A DNA stretch of 64,000 bases from Melioribacter sp. (GTDB lineage Bacteria > Bacteroidota > Ignavibacteria > Ignavibacteriales > Melioribacteraceae), in NCBI GenBank assembly GCA_003155655.1, contig PMDS01000077.1, positions 24,877 to 88,876 on the forward strand, read 5' to 3'. Below are positions 45,553 through 53,104 of the stretch, one piece after another. The notes beneath the pieces are model-generated. The model saw only the letters and a program-made list of their open reading frames with translations, searched no databases and was not told the DNA's origin. The first letter of the stretch is position 1. Each line of letters begins with the position of its first letter. Position numbers and translations under genes: made by a program.

Positions 45553-46045
45553 GTATGTTGTTTCAATAAATCAGAGAAAATATTCAATTCAACTTTTAGG
45601 AAATAATGAAATTATTGTAAACAGCAAAAAAATTAATGTGCATGTGTCTAAGGTCAGTGATTATTCTTTTCTTTTTCATTTAGGGAATAAGGTTTTTGAA
45701 ATAACTACAAACAAAATTGATCAAAACAGATTTGGGCTGCTGATTGACGGATGGTATTATGATACAATTGTTAGAACAACTTTACAGGAAACAGTAAACG
45801 AACTGCAGCAAATTAAAAGTAAAACTAAACATCATTCCGATGTAAAAGCCCCTATGCCAGGTCTATTATTAAAATTAATAAAGCAAATAGGAGATGAAGT
45901 TAAACTGGGTGAACCGATTTTGCTTCTTGAAGCGATGAAAATGGAAAATGAATTAAGGTCTCCATCAAGCGGAAGAATAAAAAATATCTTTTATAAAGAA
46001 GGACAGTCTGTCGAAAAAGACTCAATAATTTTGACAATTGAGTAA
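45545..46045 (+). CDS. Biotin carboxyl carrier protein
   Basis: 166 residues. The C-terminal lipoyl/biotinyl domain (about 95-166) contains APMPGLLLKLIKQIGDEV and the biotinylation site EAMKMENEL (Lys between the two Met). The N-terminal 90 residues form a beta-rich domain like that of propionyl-CoA or oxaloacetate carboxylase carriers, not the Ala/Pro-rich linker of classical AccB. It overlaps accC. No acyl-carrier or carboxyltransferase gene adjoins, so the complex must be assembled from separate loci. Confidence 0.92.
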   Translation: MSEYVVSINQRKYSIQLLGNNEIIVNSKKINVHVSKVSDYSFLFHLGNKVFEITTNKIDQNRFGLLIDGWYYDTIVRTTLQETVNELQQIKSKTKHHSDVKAPMPGLLLKLIKQIGDEVKLGEPILLLEAMKMENELRSPSSGRIKNIFYKEGQSVEKDSIILTIE

Positions 46046-46116
46046 GAAAACTTATTTGCTTTTAGAATACAATTACTTATATTTTCTTGGAAATTTCACT
46101 AAACAAAGGAGGTTGT

Positions 46117-47376
46117 GTGAAGAGACTAATTACTCTGTTGTTATTCTGTACCCTGTTTGTAAATAGTGCATTTGCAAGCGGATTTCAATTAAATGAACAT
46201 GGTGCTCGTGCTATGGCTATGGCAGGTGCATTTGCCGGGTTAGCAAATGATCCTTCTGCAATATATTTTAACCCTGCTGGTATTACTCAGTTAAGCGGCT
46301 GGCAATTCTACGCCGGTGCGACTATGATTATGCCAATCTCATCTTATACTACACCTAAGCCAACATCAAGTGAAACTGAAATGGTTAGCCAAATTTTCAC
46401 ACCGGTTAACTTTTATGTCACTAAGCAGTTGAATGACAAACTTTATGTTGGTTTGAGTATTAATAACCAGTACGGACTCGGCACAAAATGGGATTCAAAC
46501 TGGTTAGGCAAATATTTAGCTGTTGAAACATCTGTAAAAACATTTTTCTTTACTCCGGTAGTTGCATACAAATTAGGGAATCTGTCTGTTAGTGCAGGCC
46601 CAACTATTGCTATTGCATCAATTAAATTATCAAGCAGAGTTCATAACCCTGTACCACCACAACCAGATCCATTAGTATCTTTAGTAGGTGATAATGTAAC
46701 AGGGTATGGTTTTACTGTTGGTATTCTTTATAAGGTAAGTGACAAATTTCAAGTTGGCGCAAGTTATAGAAGCCAAACAAAGTTTGATTTAACCGGTACT
46801 GCGTCAAGCGATCCTGCTACCTTTTATCACCCTTTGTTAAAGACTAACCTGAATTTCCCAAATGGCAGCATTTCTTCATCGCTTACTACTCCACAAAATG
46901 CTACAATTGGATTTGCATATATGCCTGACATGAATTGGACTGTAACTTGTGACTTCCAATATGTTGGCTGGTCAAGTTATGATAATTTAGCTGTTACATT
47001 TAATAATTATAACCTTGCAAATCCTCTTTCTACAAGTGCTTCATCAGAAACTATTCCTAGAAACTACAATGATTCTTTCATTGCAAGATTGGGATTTGAA
47101 TACAAGGCAACCGATGCATTTGCTGTAAGATTCGGTGCATTGTATGATAAAAATCCTGTTCCAGACATGTATGTTGAACCAACATTACCGGATGCAGATA
47201 GAGTTGGTTTAAACATTGGATTTGGCGGAAAATTAACTGAACACATTGGAATTGATTTTTCTTATATGTTCTTATACTTCCCGGATAGAATTGTCAGCAA
47301 TTCATATTTTGGATTAAATGGAACATATTCCAACCAGGCTCACCTGATCGGTGTAGATTTATCTTATAGCCTGTAA
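46117..47376 (+). CDS. OmpP1/FadL-family outer-membrane transporter
   Basis: 419 residues from a GTG that directly starts the signal peptide (VKRLITLLLFCTLFVNSAFA), with AAAGGAGG at 46105-46112. A longer frame from TTG 46087 would precede this ribosome site and is rejected. The mature start SGFQLNEHGARAMAMAGAFA with NDPSAIYFNPAGITQL is the hallmark of FadL barrels, which import long-chain fatty acids or other hydrophobic compounds. It ends in barrel strands and a terminal aromatic-Ser-Leu. A strong terminator follows. Confidence 0.92.
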   Translation: MKRLITLLLFCTLFVNSAFASGFQLNEHGARAMAMAGAFAGLANDPSAIYFNPAGITQLSGWQFYAGATMIMPISSYTTPKPTSSETEMVSQIFTPVNFYVTKQLNDKLYVGLSINNQYGLGTKWDSNWLGKYLAVETSVKTFFFTPVVAYKLGNLSVSAGPTIAIASIKLSSRVHNPVPPQPDPLVSLVGDNVTGYGFTVGILYKVSDKFQVGASYRSQTKFDLTGTASSDPATFYHPLLKTNLNFPNGSISSSLTTPQNATIGFAYMPDMNWTVTCDFQYVGWSSYDNLAVTFNNYNLANPLSTSASSETIPRNYNDSFIARLGFEYKATDAFAVRFGALYDKNPVPDMYVEPTLPDADRVGLNIGFGGKLTEHIGIDFSYMFLYFPDRIVSNSYFGLNGTYSNQAHLIGVDLSYSL

Positions 47377-47384
47377 TATTTTTA

Positions 47385-47417
47385 AAATAGGGATGGTTTA
47401 AACCATCCCTATTTTTT
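47385..47417 (+). terminator. Terminator after the FadL-type gene
   Basis: A perfect 15-base-pair inverted repeat (arms 47385-47399 and 47400-47414, centred on GGTTTAAACC) runs into a T-run ending at 47417. The A-run on the upstream arm means it could also work on the other strand. Confidence 0.9.
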
Positions 47418-47449
47418 GTGGGGTTGAAAGATTGTAATTTTAGTAAATT

Positions 47450-47475
47450 AGGGATGAGATAATCGTCCCTTTTTA
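47450..47475 (+). terminator. Second hairpin with T-run downstream of the first
   Basis: AGGGATGA (47450-47457) pairs with TCGTCCCT (47463-47470) through one G-T pair, leaving a five-base loop, then TTTT. It shares the AGGGATG start of the first terminator, as if copied from it. It lies just 20 bases before the SPOR lipoprotein start, so it might also be a leader structure. Confidence 0.5.
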
Positions 47476-47495
47476 ATTTTTATTAAGGTGCAGTG

Positions 47496-47951
47496 ATGAA
47501 AATTATTAATTACTGTTTAATTCTTATTACAATAATGTTTTACGCATGTGCATCTTCACACGAAACTACCCAAACTCAACAAATTCCTAAAAAAGAACCG
47601 GAAGTTTATATTTTTGATGATGCGGGCAAGATTGATACTGCAAAAGTTGAAAAACCAAAAGAGGTTGTTAAAGAACCTGTTTCTGTTGAAAAGAAGGAAA
47701 CTAATCAGCCTGTAACAAAAAAATTCATAGTTCAGGTTGGTGCATTTACTTCAAAAGAGCGTGCTCAAATTTTTATTAATGAAAATAAGACGAAAATTGA
47801 GCAGTTAATGAGCATTACTTTCAGGGATCAGGATAAACTCTGGCTTGTACAGCTGCCTGCTTTCAGCTCCCGTGAAGAAGCTGAAAAGGTGCGCAACAGC
47901 ATCTGGCAAATACCTTCTTTTAAAGATGCTTTTATAATTACTTCGGAATAA
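47496..47951 (+). CDS. SPOR-domain lipoprotein
   Basis: 151 residues. The signal peptide ends with lipobox FYAC (Cys near 18), so the protein should be lipid-anchored. A charged Pro/Lys/Glu-rich linker (about 22-75) precedes a C-terminal SPOR domain (KKFIVQVGAFTSKERAQIFI, LWLVQLPAFSSREEAEKVRN) that binds denuded peptidoglycan at the septum. A GTG at 47493 is in frame; the ATG at 47496 behind AAGGTG is preferred. Exact role unknown, probably cell-wall or division related. Confidence 0.88.
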   Translation: MKIINYCLILITIMFYACASSHETTQTQQIPKKEPEVYIFDDAGKIDTAKVEKPKEVVKEPVSVEKKETNQPVTKKFIVQVGAFTSKERAQIFINENKTKIEQLMSITFRDQDKLWLVQLPAFSSREEAEKVRNSIWQIPSFKDAFIITSE

Positions 47952-47955
47952 TTTG

Positions 47956-48642
47956 ATGAATGCTATCTTTCAAAATATAATTGTAACGTTTGCTGCATTA
48001 ATTTATGTATTTGGTGTTGTTGCTTTAATGGATTATGCAGTTAAAAAAGGATTTTCACAAGATCTTTCTAGAAAAGTTGTTCATATTGCCGCTGGTTCAT
48101 GGCTAATATTTTGGCCTCTTTATAATCAATCCCATTGGACTAAATTTCTAAATATTACTCCTGCTTTGATATGGACAATCTTGCTTCTAATTAAAGGATT
48201 TACAGCAAAACCGGATGACCAGGCAGTTAAAACAATGACACGCACAGGTGACAGAAAAGAATTATTACGCGGACCTCTGTATTTTACACTTGTTATGAAT
48301 ATAATGGGTACATTTTTCTTCTATTCACCGGGAGCTTTAATGTCTATGGGTTTTCTTGGATGGGGCGACGGTTTGGCGCCAGTCTTTGGTAAAAAGTTTG
48401 GCAAGCACAAATATCATATATTATCAGAAAAATCTTTAGAGGGCAGTATAGCATTTTTCGTATTTGGAGTAATTGGCGCTGCGCTCTTCAGCTATATTTT
48501 CTTCAGCGAAATTAATTTTTCATTTTTATTAATATGTGGATTGGTAACTACAATTGTTGAAGGAGCAAGTCCTAAAGATTTTGATAATATCTTAATCCCT
48601 GTATCTTCAATGATTGTATATTACTTTTTCGCAAGAAGTTGA
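47956..48642 (+). CDS. Membrane protein of the dolichol/phytol kinase-like (CDP-alcohol kinase) superfamily
   Basis: 228 residues with about seven helices. The pattern LSRKVVHIAAGSWLIFWPL, MGFLGWGDGLAPVFGKKFGK and LSEKSLEGSIAFFVFGVIG matches the phosphatidate-cytidylyltransferase/dolichol kinase/phytol kinase superfamily. The conserved Arg-Lys-x-x-His and Gly-Asp-Gly motifs are expected to bind the nucleotide and lipid substrate. Which alcohol is phosphorylated cannot be told. A TTG at 47953 is an alternative start. The gene follows the SPOR gene by four bases. Confidence 0.78.
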   Translation: MNAIFQNIIVTFAALIYVFGVVALMDYAVKKGFSQDLSRKVVHIAAGSWLIFWPLYNQSHWTKFLNITPALIWTILLLIKGFTAKPDDQAVKTMTRTGDRKELLRGPLYFTLVMNIMGTFFFYSPGALMSMGFLGWGDGLAPVFGKKFGKHKYHILSEKSLEGSIAFFVFGVIGAALFSYIFFSEINFSFLLICGLVTTIVEGASPKDFDNILIPVSSMIVYYFFARS

Positions 48643-48722
48643 TAATGTTTTTATTGAAATATTGTAATTCTTATTAATAAATCAGCAATCCTATTCATTA
48701 ATTAACAAAAAAGGTGATTAAA

Positions 48723-49160
48723 TTGGCGTTTACACTTAACAAAGTGATGCTTATTGGCAATCTTGGCAATGATGCCGAAACACGCTTCACAACTAATAAC
48801 CTATCGGTTACTTCGTACTCAATTGCTACTTCAAACAGTTACAAGGGCAAAGACGGCAATTGGGTCAATGAAACTACATGGCATAATGTTGTTTCTTTTA
48901 ATCTCCCTGATTTCTTTAAGGAATCATTAAAAAAAGGAAAAAAGTTCTATGTTGAAGGGAGAATTCAGAAAAGAGATTATACTGATAAGGATGGCGTTAA
49001 ACGTTACGTTACTGAAATTATTTCTGACAAATTGATTCCTCTTGAGGGGCGTGAAGGCCGGGAAACCAGCAGCGAATCTTATGGGGATAAATCTGGAGGA
49101 TATTCAACTGCTGAACCGGATGTTGCTGCCGCCGGAACAGATGACGATCTTCCTTTCTAG
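48723..49160 (+). CDS. ssb: Single-stranded DNA-binding protein
   Basis: 145 residues. The OB-fold starts NKVMLIGNLGNDAETRFTTN, with WHNVVSFN and YVEGRIQKRDY typical of SSB. A flexible Gly/Ser tail ends with DDDLPF, the acidic tip that recruits RecO, PriA and other partners. The start is the TTG at 48723, with AAGGTGA five bases before it. The GTG at 48714 lies within that ribosome site and is rejected. The gene seems to be monocistronic. Confidence 0.95.
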   Translation: MAFTLNKVMLIGNLGNDAETRFTTNNLSVTSYSIATSNSYKGKDGNWVNETTWHNVVSFNLPDFFKESLKKGKKFYVEGRIQKRDYTDKDGVKRYVTEIISDKLIPLEGREGRETSSESYGDKSGGYSTAEPDVAAAGTDDDLPF

Positions 49161-49370
49161 AAATAATAACTAGTTATTACTCTATTGTAAATTCTGAACT
49201 TTTGCTCAAAACTTACTTGCAGCAAGTTTGAGAGGGGAGTACTTTTTATTTTTCATATAAAAACTTGTATGTAATAATTTCATTTTATGGACAATAAATA
49301 TAAATTTACTAAGTAATAAGTAAAAAATTTACTTATTATTATTCTAACAGTTTATATTTAACTAAAAAAA
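49161..49370. other. Intergenic segment with a palindrome and an imperfect hairpin
   Basis: Contains the 16-base palindrome TAATAACTAGTTATTA (49164-49179), just after ssb, and an imperfect inverted repeat CTCAAAACTT/AAGTTTGAG (49205-49214 and 49224-49232) followed further on by a T-rich stretch. One may end ssb transcription, but neither is a textbook terminator. No convincing small ORF was seen. Confidence 0.35.
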
Positions 49371-49748
49371 ATGAAAAAAGGCTGTTTTGTAGGCGGAATA
49401 ATTATTTTCACTACTGTTGTAATTATTGGGTTATATTTTTATAAAACTCATAAAACATTTTTCACTGAATTTGGCAGGGACCGGATAATTAGTAAAGGTC
49501 TGAGTGAAATTTCTGAAAGAATAGATTCTACAATACATTCTCCGTATAAAGACTCTTTGAATACTCTTATTCACGCTTACAAATTGAAAAAAAAGGATCC
49601 AAAATTTGAAAATGCAATGGAAGATTTTTCAGACTTTATAAGAAAGATACAAATTGCAATTAAAGATAAACAAGTTGATTCACTTGAATTTGCAGAACTT
49701 AAACATTTTGTGAAAGATTATGAAAGATCAAAAAAAGACAGAAATTAA
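49371..49748 (+). CDS. Small single-span membrane protein, unknown
   Basis: 125 residues. One N-terminal hydrophobic helix (about 6-25) is followed by a charged, helical domain with many Lys, Asp and Glu (KDSLNTLIHAYKLKKKDPKF, FSDFIRKIQIAIKDKQVDSL). I recognise no family. Its end overlaps the MCE gene by 29 bases, which implies translational coupling and perhaps a physical partnership at the inner membrane. No enzyme motif is present. Confidence 0.65.
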   Translation: MKKGCFVGGIIIFTTVVIIGLYFYKTHKTFFTEFGRDRIISKGLSEISERIDSTIHSPYKDSLNTLIHAYKLKKKDPKFENAMEDFSDFIRKIQIAIKDKQVDSLEFAELKHFVKDYERSKKDRN

Positions 49749-50634
49749 AGTTGGCGCTACTGTTGTACTCGGACTGCTAATTTTTTTGTGGGTTCTAGGA
49801 TGGGCAAAAAACTGGACTGTAAACTCGCAAAGAAATGAATTATGGGTAGAATTTAGTTCGGTTGCAGGTCTTGCAATTAATGATCCCGTTACTATCAACG
49901 GTGTACGGAGAGGTTATGTTGAAGATATTATACTGAAAGCCGACAAAGTACAGTGCTTATTGAACATTGACCCTGCTGTTGCCCTTAAAGAGGATTCTAA
50001 ATTTTCTGTTATGATGCTTGATTTAATGGGAGGCAAAAAAGTTGAAGTGTATCCCGGTATTTCTTTGAATGGAATAGATTTTAAAAAATTACAGCAAGGA
50101 CAGTTTCTTGGAGATATAGCTTCTGCAATGGCTATGCTGGGATCTGTACAAAATGATTTGGTGGATGTAATTAAAGATGTTAAGATCTCTCTAAATTCTA
50201 TAAATAAAACTATTGCAGATGAGAAATTTTCTTCTGATCTCAAAATGTCTGTTGCTAATCTAACAGAAATTTCTACAAACCTGAATTTGTTATTAAAGAA
50301 TAACAGTGCAAATCTTACTAAACTTATAAAATCCAGTTCAGAATTAACCACCAACGCTAACGATTTTATTGTTTCAAATAAAGATTCAATTTCGCAAACA
50401 ATTTCAGCAGTAAAAAGCACTTTGAACACTTCGAAAGAATTATTGGCAAAGATCAATGATTTCATGGATAAAACGAACAACAGTCAAAATAACTTTGGAA
50501 AGTTTTTAAATGACAAGGATTTGATGAACGATCTAAAAACTACGATACAGCAGGCAAAGGATCTTACAAAACTGCTTAATGACCAATTAAAGGCAGATGG
50601 GTTCAAAGTTGATGCGCACATAAAGATTTTCTAA
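49720..50634 (+). CDS. MCE (MlaD-like) lipid-transport domain protein
   Basis: 304 residues. An N-terminal anchor helix (about 10-28, VGATVVLGLLIFLWVLGWA) is followed by one MCE domain (about 38-115; SSVAGLAINDPVTINGVRRG). A long helical, Ser/Asn/Lys-rich tail (about 130-300), likely a coiled coil or needle, comes last. MlaD-type proteins hold phospholipids or other hydrophobic molecules between the membranes. The usual MlaE permease and MlaF ATPase genes are not beside it. The upstream small membrane protein is its only close partner. Confidence 0.87.
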   Translation: MKDQKKTEIKVGATVVLGLLIFLWVLGWAKNWTVNSQRNELWVEFSSVAGLAINDPVTINGVRRGYVEDIILKADKVQCLLNIDPAVALKEDSKFSVMMLDLMGGKKVEVYPGISLNGIDFKKLQQGQFLGDIASAMAMLGSVQNDLVDVIKDVKISLNSINKTIADEKFSSDLKMSVANLTEISTNLNLLLKNNSANLTKLIKSSSELTTNANDFIVSNKDSISQTISAVKSTLNTSKELLAKINDFMDKTNNSQNNFGKFLNDKDLMNDLKTTIQQAKDLTKLLNDQLKADGFKVDAHIKIF

Positions 50635-50656
50635 TAAAAAAATTGGTTTCACTCGG

Positions 50657-50680
50657 CTGTCGAGGACCATTCCTCGACAG
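50657..50680. repeat. REP-like hairpin 1
   Basis: A perfect 10-base inverted repeat CTGTCGAGGA/TCCTCGACAG with the four-base loop CCAT. Its top part (AGGACCATTCCT) is nearly the reverse complement of the top of hairpin 2 (AGGAGTGGTCCT). No long T-run follows, so it is not a simple terminator. Confidence 0.8.
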
Positions 50681-50691
50681 AAAATGTTTGT

Positions 50692-50717
50692 GCAGTCAAG
50701 GAGTGGTCCTTGACTGC
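50692..50717. repeat. REP-like hairpin 2
   Basis: An 11-base perfect inverted repeat (arms 50692-50702 and 50707-50717) with loop GTGG, starting 12 bases after hairpin 1 and partly an inverted version of it. Two such elements in opposite orientation recall the paired form of REP sequences. Confidence 0.8.
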
Positions 50718-50735
50718 CTGGAAATAAAATAATTC

Positions 50736-50783
50736 GTAAAGACGGGACCACGCCATAGGCGGGTAAACATGTCCCGTCTTTAC
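50736..50783. repeat. Long REP-like palindrome 3
   Basis: GTAAAGACGGGAC (50736-50748) pairs perfectly with GTCCCGTCTTTAC (50771-50783). The 22-base loop holds a smaller CGCC/GGCG hairpin. The form (GTAAAGACG... CGTCTTTAC) resembles GTAGAGACG-type palindromes common in Bacteroidota and cyanobacteria. It ends 19 bases before the acpS start. Confidence 0.85.
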
Positions 50784-50802
50784 ATGATAAGAATATAGAA
50801 TT

Positions 50803-51180
50803 ATGGTACTTGGAATTGGAATTGACATAATAGAAATTGAACGCATAAAAGAAAGCGTTGATAAATTTGGCGAAAGCTTCCTAAAAAAAATTTACACCCA
50901 GACTGAATTAGATTATTCACTTTCCAGAAAAAGCAAATATCAACATCTTGCGGCGCGTTTTGCGGCTAAAGAAGCCATATATAAAGCGCTTTCCTCCGAT
51001 ACAGATAAAGTTTACAGCTGGCAGGATATTGAAATATATAACGAAGTAAACGGCTTGCCAAAAGTAAAACTTTATGGGCAATTGAAAGATTATCTTGGCA
51101 CTGGCAAAGAATTAAAGATATCAATGAGCCATTCAGAAAATTATGTTACGTGTGTGGCTATAGTTAGTACTAACATATAA
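50803..51180 (+). CDS. acpS: Holo-[acyl-carrier-protein] synthase
   Basis: Transfers 4'-phosphopantetheine from CoA to acyl carrier protein. 125 residues with both family motifs: GIGIDIIEIERI (catalytic Asp) and HLAARFAAKEAIYKAL (Glu and Lys), plus the C-terminal KISMSHSENYVTCVAI. Codon use looks like its neighbours. The bases encoding the last about 30 residues reappear in diverged, frameshifted form at 51755-51837. Unlike in many genomes, it is not next to pyridoxine or alanine racemase genes here. Confidence 0.95.
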   Translation: MVLGIGIDIIEIERIKESVDKFGESFLKKIYTQTELDYSLSRKSKYQHLAARFAAKEAIYKALSSDTDKVYSWQDIEIYNEVNGLPKVKLYGQLKDYLGTGKELKISMSHSENYVTCVAIVSTNI

Positions 51181-51342
51181 CAATAATTCCCCAGTAGATT
51201 CAGTACTTTAGTGCTAGTTTATGGCATGCAATGCTTTAAGGTTCGTATTATGAGATTACTATTAATAGACAAAATATAGATAATATAATTAATCTTGTAC
51301 TTCATTTAAATTTGGTCAACAATGTAATGAGTAAGTATTGAT

Positions 51343-51666
51343 ATGAACATTTTCTTTATAATATTGATTGTCTTTATTGGTTTGATCGGACTATTATTCC
51401 TTTTAAAATTAGTAAGCAATCTATTCCAGAAACCAATTGAACGTTCAGTAGAATATATTTTAAGAAATATGTTAAAAATAAAAGAAGCAAATTATGATAA
51501 TGAATATGAAGAGTTTATTAGTATACCTATAAATGACAAATATTATGAGGGAATTAGAAAATTTTGCATTCAGTTATATGAACATGGGAGTTATGCCAAT
51601 GATGCTTCAGAAAGTGAAAAGAAAATATTTGAAGAATATTTATTAGAATTAAAAAGCCGCTTATAA
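51343..51666 (+). CDS. Small membrane protein of unknown function
   Basis: 107 residues. A strongly hydrophobic N-terminal helix (about 2-24; IILIVFIGLIGLLFLLKLV) is followed by an acidic cytoplasmic-type domain (ISIPINDKYYEGIRKFCIQL). I recognise no family. It lies alone between acpS and a relic of an acpS 3' end, in the only low-density stretch of this half of the window, so it may be an accessory gene acquired with that rearrangement. Confidence 0.5.
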   Translation: MNIFFIILIVFIGLIGLLFLLKLVSNLFQKPIERSVEYILRNMLKIKEANYDNEYEEFISIPINDKYYEGIRKFCIQLYEHGSYANDASESEKKIFEEYLLELKSRL

Positions 51667-51754
51667 ACAACTGCCCAAGACTGACCACCGAAACGATTTG
51701 AAGTAAGCACATTTTTTAAGCCACCTTCTATGGTTCTCAATTCGATTTCATTTT

Positions 51755-51837
51755 AAGATTACCTTGGTATTGATAAAAAATTAAAAATATCCATGAGTCA
51801 CTCTGAATATTATGTAACGCGTGGCGATAGTAAGTAC
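51755..51837 (+). pseudogene. Relic of an acpS 3' end
   Basis: These 83 bases align with 51086-51170 of acpS, about 79 percent identical by hand count, with one two-base gap that shifts the frame. The relic reads DYLGIDKKLKISMSHSEYYV, against DYLGTGKELKISMSHSENYV in acpS. Roughly half of the differences are silent third-position changes, so it comes from a diverged functional gene rather than a recent local copy. The rest of that gene is missing. Confidence 0.8.
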
Positions 51838-51850
51838 GACCCTGCAGTGA

Positions 51851-51946
51851 AATATTTTTGACTTCTGGGAAAGAAGAGGTACTCCTCCAAACAAAACTAA
51901 TCTTGACGCTTGTATCTTAAAGCTTGATGCTAAAGAGGAATACTAA
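51851..51946 (+). other. Open fragment without start, possible gene remnant
   Basis: A 31-codon frame between stops reads ERRGTPPNKTNLDACILKLD in its centre. It has no start codon and no known family. It sits in the 333-base gene-poor gap between the small membrane protein and mnmA, next to the acpS relic, and could be the tail of another lost gene. The rest of the gap shows nothing I can interpret. Confidence 0.25.
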
Positions 51947-52000
51947 ACTTATTTTTTATATTTGTTGTTAGTATAATAAGCTATTTGCAGAAAGGTTCAA

Positions 52001-53104
52001 TTGAACAATAAAAGAGTAATTGTTGCAATGAGCGGCGGAGTAGATTCATCAGTTGCTGCCGCACTGCTTCATAAACAGGGATATGAAGTTATCGGCATAA
52101 CAATGAAAACGTGGGGATTTATGGAAGTTGGCGGCGCGCCAAAGCATGAATCCGGCTGCTGCTCTCTTGATGCTATTTATGACGCAAAAAATGTTGCATC
52201 AGCATTCGGCATCCCGCATTACACGGTCGATTTTACAAAAGCATTTGAAGAGACAGTAATAAATGATTTTGTTGATGAATATCTTAGCGGAAGAACTCCT
52301 AACCCATGTGTTGTATGCAACAGAAAAATTAAATGGGAAGAACTGTTAAAGAAGGCAGATTCTCTTGATGCACAATATGTTGCAACAGGGCATTATGCTA
52401 CAGTAGAATATAATCCCGGAACAAACCGTTATACACTTAAACGATCTTCCGACCCGAAAAAAGACCAGACCTATGCTCTTTGGGGTTTAACTCAGGAAAG
52501 TTTGAGCAGAACAATATTCCCATTAGGCGGGTATACAAAAGAAGAAGTAAGGAAAATGGCCCAGGAGTTTAATTTGAAAACTGCCGCCAAACCTGATAGC
52601 CAGGAAATTTGCTTTGTTGCCGATGATAATTATGAAAGATTTTTAAGAGAGAGAATTCCGGATGTTATTAATGAAGTTAAAGAGGGAGAATTTATCTATC
52701 ACGGAAAAACAGTTGGCAAACATCATGGCATTCCTTTTTATACCGTTGGTCAGAGAAGGGGACTTGGCGTAGCGGCAGGCAAACCTGTATATGTAAAAAA
52801 TATTGATAATATAACTAATGTTGTAGAATTAGGTGATAAAGAAGAATTGTTGGAAAGTGTTTGTTCTGCAAACGAAATAAATTTTGTAAGTACTAATGGT
52901 CTAAGAAAAGGTGACATCGTTTTTTGTAAAATCCGTTATAATGACAAAGCCGATGCTGCAGAAATTGTTGAATCTGCCAATGATAAAATTGAAATAAGAT
53001 TTCTTGAACCCAAAAATGCAATTACTCCCGGGCAATCCCTGGTATTATATGATGAACAAGGCTATGTACTTGCCGGCGGAATCATTCAGAAAAAAACTGA
53101 TTAG
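52001..53104 (+). CDS. mnmA: tRNA-specific 2-thiouridylase MnmA
   Basis: Thiolates U34 of Lys, Glu and Gln tRNAs. 367 residues from a TTG with AAAGG upstream. The PP-loop VAMSGGVDSSVAALLHKQGY binds ATP. Catalytic cysteines are in NPCVVCNRKIKW and DSQEICFV. KRSSDPKKDQTYALWGL and FYTVGQRRGLGV are typical of the central and C-terminal parts. The sequence SGCCSLDAIYDAKNVA fits the bacterial family. It stands alone, with gene-poor gaps on both sides. Confidence 0.95.
   Translation: MNNKRVIVAMSGGVDSSVAAALLHKQGYEVIGITMKTWGFMEVGGAPKHESGCCSLDAIYDAKNVASAFGIPHYTVDFTKAFEETVINDFVDEYLSGRTPNPCVVCNRKIKWEELLKKADSLDAQYVATGHYATVEYNPGTNRYTLKRSSDPKKDQTYALWGLTQESLSRTIFPLGGYTKEEVRKMAQEFNLKTAAKPDSQEICFVADDNYERFLRERIPDVINEVKEGEFIYHGKTVGKHHGIPFYTVGQRRGLGVAAGKPVYVKNIDNITNVVELGDKEELLESVCSANEINFVSTNGLRKGDIVFCKIRYNDKADAAEIVESANDKIEIRFLEPKNAITPGQSLVLYDEQGYVLAGGIIQKKTD

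Noticed and set aside
50657-50783. CRISPR array
   Set aside because: The three units differ from each other, are palindromic and have no regular spacers; no cas gene is present.
50649-50846. Minus-strand 65-residue frame over the hairpin cluster
   Set aside because: It exists because of the palindromes, runs into acpS, has no ribosome site and resembles no protein.
51755-51837. Functional second acpS
   Set aside because: Only the last third of the gene is present and a two-base deletion breaks the frame; no start or catalytic Asp motif is left.
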